Positions 12,733-17,089 of a stretch of 17,089 bases of DNA are shown piece after piece (the first letter of the stretch is position 1; every line of letters begins with the position of its first letter). The DNA is taken from assembly GCA_001820255.1 (NCBI GenBank), contig MHPA01000029.1, positions 1-17,089 of the forward strand, given 5' to 3'. Source of the stretch: Candidatus Staskawiczbacteria bacterium RIFCSPLOWO2_01_FULL_38_12b (GTDB lineage Bacteria > Patescibacteriota > Minisyncoccia > Minisyncoccales > Staskawiczbacteraceae). The notes beneath the pieces are model-generated. The model made no database searches. It saw nothing but the letters and a program-made list of their open reading frames with translations, and was not told the DNA's origin. The translations under genes were made by a program, and so were the position numbers.

Positions 12733-13359
12733 ATGATGGGTATAGAAAATTTTCCGGAATTTAAAAGTGAAAACGTGCGAGAAAATTGCGCATTGGAGAT
12801 TTACGATGCCAAAAAAACACCTTGGAACGAAATCAAAGACGATATTATGAGAATTGAAATATCGTCATCGGGAGAAAAACCAGGACTTGATGAAGAAATA
12901 TTGAAAGAGGCCTTTGAAGATCCTGCCAGCATTATAATCATAACCAAAGATATGGGCAAAAATAAAATTGTAGGATTTAGTTTAGCCGGACCTGCCGCCA
13001 TAGCCTATCTAGAAGATTATCCCGAAAGGCCGACAAATGACGACACGGCCTATATTTGGGATTCAGCTTTTGAAAAAGGTTATCAAGGCCATGGACTTAT
13101 AGCTCCTGTCAACGAAGAAATGGAACAACAGTTAACGAAAAGAGGATTTTCTTTTATGGAAAGAGACGTGGCAAATGACAAAAAAGACAAAGACTCTACT
13201 ACAGAAGAAACGTATGCGGATAAAATAAGAAAAAATTATAAAGGCAGAATTATTAAAGAAGAATCCCACGATTCTGAATACGGACCACAAGTTTTTTTCA
13301 GGATCAAGTTAAAAAAACCGGAAGAAAACCCAAAAGAAAGTCTTAGGCCTCGTACGTAA
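12733..13359 (+). CDS. GNAT-family acetyltransferase
   Basis: The 208-residue product shows a GNAT core: the beta-4 strand region (KIVGFSLAGPA), then AYIWDSAFEKGYQGHGLIAPV, where YQGHGL occupies the acetyl-CoA pyrophosphate loop (Q/RxxGxG/A), and a downstream helix plus final strand (PQVFFRIKL). The substrate is unknown. It begins 3 nt after the dnaJ stop and is probably co-transcribed with it. The last codons and stop (LRPRT) are read from the left arm of an inverted-repeat element at 13346-13502, so the original C-terminus has probably been replaced. Confidence 0.75.
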   Translation: MMGIENFPEFKSENVRENCALEIYDAKKTPWNEIKDDIMRIEISSSGEKPGLDEEILKEAFEDPASIIIITKDMGKNKIVGFSLAGPAAIAYLEDYPERPTNDDTAYIWDSAFEKGYQGHGLIAPVNEEMEQQLTKRGFSFMERDVANDKKDKDSTTEETYADKIRKNYKGRIIKEESHDSEYGPQVFFRIKLKKPEENPKESLRPRT

Positions 13360-13502
13360 ATAACATACAGAATTTTCGCCAAGATGTCCGTCGCCTTGGT
13401 TCAAAAAAAGGTGAGGCATAGTGTAGCTACGCCGAACATTTTTTGGAGCCAAGATGGCGGATAAATTGGATGAAAAACTGGATGTTATTTACGTACGAGG
13501 CC
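13346..13502. mobile_element. 157-bp MITE-like inverted-repeat element overlapping a gene end
   Basis: GGCCTCGTACGTAAATAACAT at the left is repeated inverted at the right end (13482-13502), followed inward by further imperfect complementarity (CCTTGGTTCAAAAAAA against TTTTTTGGAGCCAAGAT). TTA flanks both ends (13343-13345, 13503-13505), compatible with a 3-bp target duplication. No ORF. As RNA it forms a long hairpin and might terminate the dnaJ-GNAT transcript. Confidence 0.75.
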
Positions 13503-13521
13503 TTAGTAAAAAATAAGATAC

Positions 13522-13551
13522 TTGACCAACCAAGAGATTTAGGGTTATAAT
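13522..13551 (+). promoter_or_regulatory. Promoter upstream of tRNA-Lys
   Basis: TTGACC, 18 nt, TATAAT. It points toward tRNA-Lys at 13677. The 120-nt leader between them holds a 14-bp tandem repeat (TAAAATTGAAAATT twice, 13621-13648) and a CCGC-TTTTGC/GCAAAA-GCGG hairpin (13650-13673). Confidence 0.6.
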
Positions 13552-13676
13552 ACCATTGTTAATTTGAAATACTTAAATATGTCAAAAATTTTCTTTATAA
13601 AATTTTGACTCGTACTTATTTAAAATTGAAAATTTAAAATTGAAAATTCCGCTTTTGCAACAGCAAAATGCGGCTT

Positions 13677-13748
13677 GCTCCTATAGCTCAACGGTAGAGC
13701 AGTTGCCTTTTAAGCAATTGGTTCCAGGTTCGAATCCTGGTGGGAGCA
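13677..13748 (+). tRNA. tRNA-Lys(TTT)
   Basis: Acceptor GCTCCTA/TGGGAGC (one T-G pair), D arm GCTC/GAGC, anticodon arm GTTGC-CTTTTAA-GCAAT with anticodon TTT after T33, T arm CCAGG-TTCGAAT-CCTGG, discriminator A. CCA is not encoded. Confidence 0.96.
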
Positions 13749-13760
13749 CAAATGAAAGGG

Positions 13761-13783
13761 CTGCATAACAATGCGGTTTTTTT
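13761..13783 (+). terminator. Terminator after tRNA-Lys
   Basis: CTGCAT-AACA-ATGCGG stem followed by seven T, 12 nt past the tRNA. Confidence 0.75.
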
Positions 13784-13784
13784 A

Positions 13785-13813
13785 TTGGTACTTTTTTAAA
13801 AATGATATATACT
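13785..13813 (+). promoter_or_regulatory. Promoter of the PurE-like gene
   Basis: TTGGTA, 17 nt, TATACT, directly after the tRNA terminator. It gives a leader of about 45 nt carrying the AAAGGAGG ribosome site at 13851-13858. Confidence 0.6.
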
Positions 13814-13864
13814 TTAAATTATTAAAAAGCATCATGCACCTTTACAACCCAAAGGAGGTTTCTT

Positions 13865-14383
13865 GTGGTGAAACATTCGGTAAAATATTCCGCTGAAAAT
13901 GTTAAAATTATTACGATAATTTGCGGCAGTGAATCAGACCTGCCCATTACGAAATCAGTGGTTTCTTTAGTGCCGCCAACCAAGGCCAAAATCACTGTCC
14001 ATGTTATAAGTTGCCATCGGAACTTTTATGAATTAGAAATTTTGGTCAAAACGCATTGCGGTTACGTTGATGCTGTTATTGGCATTGGAAGCAAAGCTTT
14101 GGCTCTGCCCGGCATCGTTGCCGCCATTTTACAAGCAAATTTCAAAGATACGCCTGTCATCGGTGTTGCTCTTGGGGAACCGGAGAGTGAAGCGTTTTTG
14201 GCGGCCAAACTTTCCATAGAAGAATTACCAGATAAGTCAGTTATCGTTGATGAAACGGGGAACTGCTACGCAGGCTGCGAAGGCATCTTACAAGCTATTG
14301 AACGGATCATTGCCGGAACATTGCCGCCTCCAAAACCCAGAACAGAAAAACCGGTTTTAATGTATGCTTTCAAAAACTTTTAA
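13865..14383 (+). CDS. PurE-like protein (AIR carboxylase family)
   Basis: The 172-residue product has the PurE fold signature: ICGSESDLP (19-27; PurE GSxSD loop), VISCHRNFYEL (48-57; PurE SAHR, with the catalytic-type His51 kept but Ala changed to Cys) and GIGSKALALPGIVAA (where PurE has GGAAHLPG), then TPVIGVAL. PurE interconverts N5-CAIR and CAIR in purine synthesis; the altered loops and the absence of other pur genes nearby make a different or degenerate role possible. Start GTG 13865 sits six nucleotides after AGGAGG, the strongest ribosome site seen here. It has its own promoter and terminator, so it is monocistronic. Most similar to the PurE-like proteins annotated in CPR genomes, as far as I can judge. 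Confidence 0.75.
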   Translation: MVKHSVKYSAENVKIITIICGSESDLPITKSVVSLVPPTKAKITVHVISCHRNFYELEILVKTHCGYVDAVIGIGSKALALPGIVAAILQANFKDTPVIGVALGEPESEAFLAAKLSIEELPDKSVIVDETGNCYAGCEGILQAIERIIAGTLPPPKPRTEKPVLMYAFKNF

Positions 14384-14389
14384 CATACC

Positions 14390-14427
14390 AGCCCCGATGC
14401 GAACAAAAACGCAACGGGGCTTTTTTT
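14390..14427 (+). terminator. Terminator of the PurE-like gene
   Basis: AGCCCCG (14390-14396) pairs with CGGGGCT (14415-14421) with an inner GCG/CGC pair, followed by a seven-T run, 7 nt after the stop codon. Confidence 0.88.
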
Positions 14428-14467
14428 ATTGAAAAAATATATAAAAATGATAAGATTGAGTAAGTTT

Positions 14468-14538
14468 GGGCCCATAGTAAATCGGCATTACGTCGCCATG
14501 GCATGGCGAAGGGCGGGGTTCGATTCCCCGTGGGTCCA
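14468..14538 (+). tRNA. tRNA-Ala(GGC)
   Basis: Acceptor GGGCCCA/TGGGTCC contains the G3:U70 alanine identity pair. D arm GTAA/TTAC, anticodon arm TCGCC-ATGGCAT-GGCGA with anticodon GGC after T33, T arm CGGGG-TTCGATT-CCCCG, discriminator A. The last three bases coincide with the left end of the inverted-repeat element carrying the MNT/HEPN genes. Confidence 0.93.
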
Positions 14539-14669
14539 CATAACACGATTTGAGATTTTTTGGAGACCGACCGCCTTGCGGCTTCGCCGCTCGGCGTTGG
14601 CTTCGCCAAGCCAATTCCACGGTTTTGCGAACGAAACGCTAAGACGACCCCCCATGATACGGCGGTTAG

Positions 14670-14707
14670 AAAAAAATGGTGTTTATTCACTATTTTTCTA
14701 ATAAACC
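14670..14707 (-). terminator. Probable terminator of the HEPN-MNT operon
   Basis: On the minus strand GTTTATT (14706-14700) pairs with AATAAAC (14687-14681), followed by ACCA and seven T (14676-14670), immediately after the MNT stop. The stem is AT-rich, so strength is uncertain. Confidence 0.5.
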
Positions 14708-15024
14708 ACTATGCCCGTATTTAAAATCTCTTGGATAATGGGATTATATATATCTTTTAAATCTTTTGGATTAATGGGATAGGGTTCTATAAAAGCATTC
14801 ACCCGCAAAGATTTTTTAAAAAGTTCTTGCATTTCCACTACATCGTCTTTGCCAAACATTTTTGAAACAACTCCCACATCAATATCGCTATCGGAACGGG
14901 CTACCCCCTTGGCGTAGGATCCAAAAACAATAAAAAAATCAACATCCACTCCTGATGCTTGCAGAGATTTTTTGAATTCATTTACCGTTTTTATGATAGA
15001 TTTGGGTAATTTTTTTTTAACCAT
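14698..15024 (-). CDS. MNT-domain nucleotidyltransferase (MntA-type antitoxin)
   Basis: The 108-residue protein contains the minimal nucleotidyltransferase signature GSYAKGVARSDSDID (Gly35-Ser36-x10-Asp47-x-Asp49), the metal-binding core of the polymerase-beta superfamily. Characterised MntA proteins neutralise their HEPN partner by adding AMP residues to it; that this one does so is inference. It overlaps the HEPN gene upstream by 34 nt (14991-15024), so the two are translationally coupled, toxin gene first. It has no Shine-Dalgarno site of its own beyond the overlapping frame. A terminator lies at its end. The pair is the only cargo of an inverted-repeat element next to tRNA-Ala. Confidence 0.88.
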   Translation of the reverse strand: MVKKKLPKSIIKTVNEFKKSLQASGVDVDFFIVFGSYAKGVARSDSDIDVGVVSKMFGKDDVVEMQELFKKSLRVNAFIEPYPINPKDLKDIYNPIIQEILNTGIVVY

Positions 15025-15389
15025 ATTATTAGATTTTTAGTTTCATTAATATATCCTTGAGCGTATGTTCGAGTAGCTTTTTTATAAAAATTAGTCTTAT
15101 AATCATCGTATCTGGCCTTAATATTAAAAGTGGTAATTTCTGCCAATAAATCTTTTTGTTCATCGCTTAGTGCAAAACCCGCATCTTTTGCAAGTCTTAC
15201 CAAATTATGCTCTAGTGGTGCAGGTTTTTTAGTATATTGGACGATAAAGCATTTTAACAATTTCTCCAAAGAAAGGTGGCAGAAAAACAAAGCGTAAGAA
15301 TACTTTTTAGACTTAAAAAGATCTTGCGCAACCGAGAAATCATTTTCTGAAGATTTTTCCCAATACTGTATCAATAAATGAATATCCAT
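14991..15389 (-). CDS. HEPN-domain protein (toxin of MNT/HEPN pair)
   Basis: The 132-residue all-helical protein begins MDIHLLIQYWEKSSENDFSVA and shows the HEPN pattern: KKYSYALFFCHLSLEKLLKC (second helix), EHNLVRLA and FNIKARYDDYK. HEPN proteins of such pairs are RNases. The R-x4-6-H catalytic motif typical of HepT is not evident, so activity is uncertain. ATG 15389 is preferred over a start seven codons upstream because the promoter (-10 at 15401-15396) places the transcript start exactly at this A, implying a leaderless mRNA. It is co-transcribed with the MNT gene that follows. Confidence 0.82.
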   Translation of the reverse strand: MDIHLLIQYWEKSSENDFSVAQDLFKSKKYSYALFFCHLSLEKLLKCFIVQYTKKPAPLEHNLVRLAKDAGFALSDEQKDLLAEITTFNIKARYDDYKTNFYKKATRTYAQGYINETKNLIIWLKKNYPNLS

Positions 15390-15395
15390 AAGTGA

Positions 15396-15424
15396 ATAAT
15401 ACCACATCAAAAACGGTTATGCAA
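15396..15424 (-). promoter_or_regulatory. Promoter of the HEPN-MNT operon (leaderless)
   Basis: TTGCAT (15424-15419), 17 nt, TATTAT (15401-15396). The expected start is 15389, the A of the HEPN ATG. Confidence 0.65.
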
Positions 15425-15617
15425 TTTTTTCGGCCTGCGAAATTGATACAAAATAGCAACACAGGGTTAATCACCACTTTCCGTATTTTGCAGTATCGTG
15501 GGGGGCCGTCTTAACGTTTCGTTCGCAAAACCGTGGAATTGGCTGGGCGAAATCAAGGAAAAAAATCCAAGCTCCGCAATCCGCCCGCTCCGAAATCCTT
15601 CAAATCATGTTATGTGG

Positions 15618-15875
15618 TGTTTGTTAGAAAAAGTTAGAACTTACTACGAGCAGAACCCGAACACCGACTAACTGTATTTTAGCAAGAAAGTTTTTTAAAA
15701 ACAAACGACGAATGAGTGCCGCCCCGCCCGCGGGCGGGGCGGAAAACGGGGGCAGACCGGCGAACGGACGGCGAGCAAAAATTTTCTCCCCCAGCCCAGA
15801 AAATTTTTGCACACGTGCCGAAATTCTGTTTTTTTATTGTTTTATGACAGTTTCTAAAAAAAGAAAATCAAAAGG
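15618..15875. other. Intergenic stretch with two strong palindromes
   Basis: No gene is visible. It contains a 24-bp perfect G+C palindrome (15719-15742, CCGCCCCGCCCG and its complement) in an otherwise AT-rich genome, and a 13-bp perfect inverted repeat with a 10-nt loop (GCAAAAATTTTCT at 15775-15787, complement at 15798-15810). Between them is a GC-rich patch (15743-15774). The frames running through it are reading-frame artefacts of the palindromes. Confidence 0.6.
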
Positions 15876-17012
15876 TTATTTTGTAAATTTAAAAGTTTTA
15901 GCCATTTGATCAATTTTTCCTAAATCTTGGGAGAATCCCATCATGACAAAGCACTCGTTACTATGGTTTCCAAAATAAACATATCCTGGATACAATCCAT
16001 CATTATAATTGTATCTATAAAAAGTTTCTCCATTAATTACCATTATCTTTCCTATAGTAGCTTCTTTATAACCATGTTCTGCAAACGATCTTTCCAAAGA
16101 TTCGTTCTGACATGAAGCTTCATCCTTAACGTCCTTATCTACGCCCACACTAAAAAAATCTTGACCTCCCAAATTAACTACAGGTAAAATATTTTTTACT
16201 CCCGAAGCAAAGTTTATATTATCGTAATGGAAATCTGCTATTCCGCATTTTACCTCAAAACCTAAGCTATCCCTGCAATTAAGGGTAAAACTTTGTGGAT
16301 ATTGCATGGTAAAGCCATATTCATTATTGGCATACGTCTGTAATTCTGTAGACTGAATCCCACTGTAAATAAAAGTATTTATGATATTATTTGCAATAGT
16401 AATATATTCTTGCGAAGGAGAATTTTCCTTCCCCCAACCGGACCTAAAATTATGTTCGTACGAAAAAACAAAGAGCTTATTGTCTGTTGCAATATAAGTT
16501 TCAGAAACATCTTGCGTGCAACCCGAAAATAGTCCAACTTCTCTATAAACACAATAGTCAATTTTTGATACATTAGTACCATTTATTACTCCATCCGTTT
16601 CTTTAAAATTATGGCGGTATTCTAAATTGTTGATGTTTGAGTAATTTTTGAATGCTTGACGATAATCTAAATTTGGATCTTTTTTATAAATCTCTAGTTT
16701 GAGTAACAAATTACTACCAGGACTAACAATATTATTTTCATAGACATTATCATTATTAGAAGGAAGCCAAGTTACTGGTACGCTTCCTACCTCCCAATTA
16801 GTCGGATATTTAAGGGAATATCCATAGATAGTGTTTTTATATGTTTTCCAATCCGCAGTTTGAATATTTGGATTTTGGACATTGATCATTGGGGTTTGGG
16901 AATTAAGATAATGCTGATAAATAAAAAATCCGCCGAAGGCAAAAGTTACTACGGCAATAATAATTGCAACACTAACTAAAATTGAAATTCTATGATTTAA
17001 ATACCTAAACAT
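15876..17012 (-). CDS. Membrane-anchored protein with two PsbP-like repeats
   Basis: The 378-residue product has a short basic start (MFRYLNHR), one transmembrane helix (about 10-33) and a long extracytoplasmic part. Two related segments, W-x2-YKNTIYGYSLKYPTNW (55-73) and LQTYANNEYGFTMQYPQSF (224-242), each followed by a mixed beta region, are the opening of PsbP-like domains common in surface proteins of Patescibacteria. Several cysteines (154, 165, 246 and others) could form disulphides. The function is unknown; a role at the cell surface, possibly in host attachment, is speculation. The gene starts without a clear Shine-Dalgarno. Just upstream is a -10-like TATTAT, and beyond it a MITE-end sequence reaching the window edge. 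Confidence 0.75.
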   Translation of the reverse strand: MFRYLNHRISILVSVAIIIAVVTFAFGGFFIYQHYLNSQTPMINVQNPNIQTADWKTYKNTIYGYSLKYPTNWEVGSVPVTWLPSNNDNVYENNIVSPGSNLLLKLEIYKKDPNLDYRQAFKNYSNINNLEYRHNFKETDGVINGTNVSKIDYCVYREVGLFSGCTQDVSETYIATDNKLFVFSYEHNFRSGWGKENSPSQEYITIANNIINTFIYSGIQSTELQTYANNEYGFTMQYPQSFTLNCRDSLGFEVKCGIADFHYDNINFASGVKNILPVVNLGGQDFFSVGVDKDVKDEASCQNESLERSFAEHGYKEATIGKIMVINGETFYRYNYNDGLYPGYVYFGNHSNECFVMMGFSQDLGKIDQMAKTFKFTK

Positions 17013-17074
17013 AGATTTTATTTTTTCCGTAATTATCTCTATTTTTACCGTTGCCTAATAATACCATAAAACTG

Positions 17075-17088
17075 TGAATTACGAAATG
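17075..17088. repeat. Partial copy of the 3188-3386 MITE end
   Basis: TGAATTACGAAATG matches positions 4-17 of the 18-bp MITE end, in the same orientation as the left end at 3188. The window stops here, so the rest of the element cannot be seen. Confidence 0.55.
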
Positions 17089-17089
17089 C

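Larger units (their letters stand above)
14536..15617. mobile_element. Inverted-repeat-bounded element carrying an MNT/HEPN module
   Basis: CCACATAACACGATTTGA (14536-14553) recurs inverted at 15600-15617 with one mismatch. A 52-bp block at 14609-14660 (starting AGCCAATTCCACGGTTTTGC) recurs inverted at 15493-15544 with about three mismatches. The stretches between these blocks are diverged (left: GGCTTCGCC hairpins; right: different sequence of similar length). The two arms, each about 110-125 nt, enclose only the MNT and HEPN genes. The outer end starts at the last bases of tRNA-Ala. No transposase or integrase is present. Confidence 0.75.

Noticed and set aside
13578..13608. ATGTCAAAAATTTTC as another dnaK start relic
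   Set aside because: It shares about 15 nt with the 7776 relic but reads MSKIFFIKF and stops; too short and AT-rich to separate from chance.
14370..14701. Open frames of 64-106 codons on both strands across tRNA-Ala
   Set aside because: They run through the tRNA, the terminator and inverted-repeat arm, have no ribosome site and no recognisable domain.
15624..15909. Frames of 62 and 65 codons through the GC palindrome
   Set aside because: Both strands read nearly the same Ala/Gly/Pro-rich peptides because the DNA is palindromic; no start signals.
1..17089. CRISPR array
   Set aside because: The repeats found are hairpin pairs or inverted ends; there is no series of short direct repeats with regular spacers and no cas gene.

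Overview
The window looks like a chromosomal segment from a small-genome, AT-rich bacterium, most likely Candidate Phyla Radiation / Patescibacteria (Parcubacteria-like). This is inferred from a short HrcA, an orphan PurE-like protein, a membrane-anchored PsbP-like protein, chaperone genes without Shine-Dalgarno sites, and short repeat-derived peptide insertions inside conserved genes. No rRNA or other phylogenetic marker is present, so the placement is not proven.

The backbone is a heat-shock operon, hrcA - grpE - dnaK - dnaJ, with a CIRCE operator and a promoter that appears to make a leaderless hrcA mRNA. It has been heavily broken up by accessory DNA. (1) Between hrcA and grpE lie a minus-strand 30-aa membrane micro-gene with its own terminator and a 199-bp MITE with perfect 20-bp inverted ends including TA. 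(2) Between grpE and dnaK lies a compact four-gene cassette: a ClpP-fold SDH-type serine protease, an unknown protein, a coiled-coil three-TM protein and a DUF262-HNH nuclease. It looks like a defence system I cannot name. It ends at a 38-bp perfect palindrome and a vestigial second dnaK start. (3) Between dnaK and dnaJ lie a membrane protein, a 117-bp duplicated 5' end of dnaJ, a small overlapping gene pair resembling a toxin-antitoxin module, and a convergent zinc-binding mini-protein.

Left of the operon (1-2430) are a 5'-partial methyltransferase, a convincing minus-strand small RNA (promoter, structured body, terminator), an MFS transporter and two tRNA-like genes whose anticodon arms are interrupted. 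The transporter and tRNA-like genes are bracketed by two direct copies of a ~100-bp hairpin element whose outer arms differ between copies but stay self-complementary.

Right of dnaJ (12733-17089) are a GNAT acetyltransferase whose last codons come from another MITE, tRNA-Lys(TTT), a PurE-like gene, tRNA-Ala(GGC), an MNT/HEPN module enclosed by long inverted repeats that abut the 3' end of tRNA-Ala, a 258-bp non-coding stretch with strong palindromes, and a membrane-anchored PsbP-like protein.

The recurrent theme is small palindromic or inverted-repeat elements and small modules inserted at the edges of housekeeping genes, twice leaving a duplicated chaperone gene start behind.
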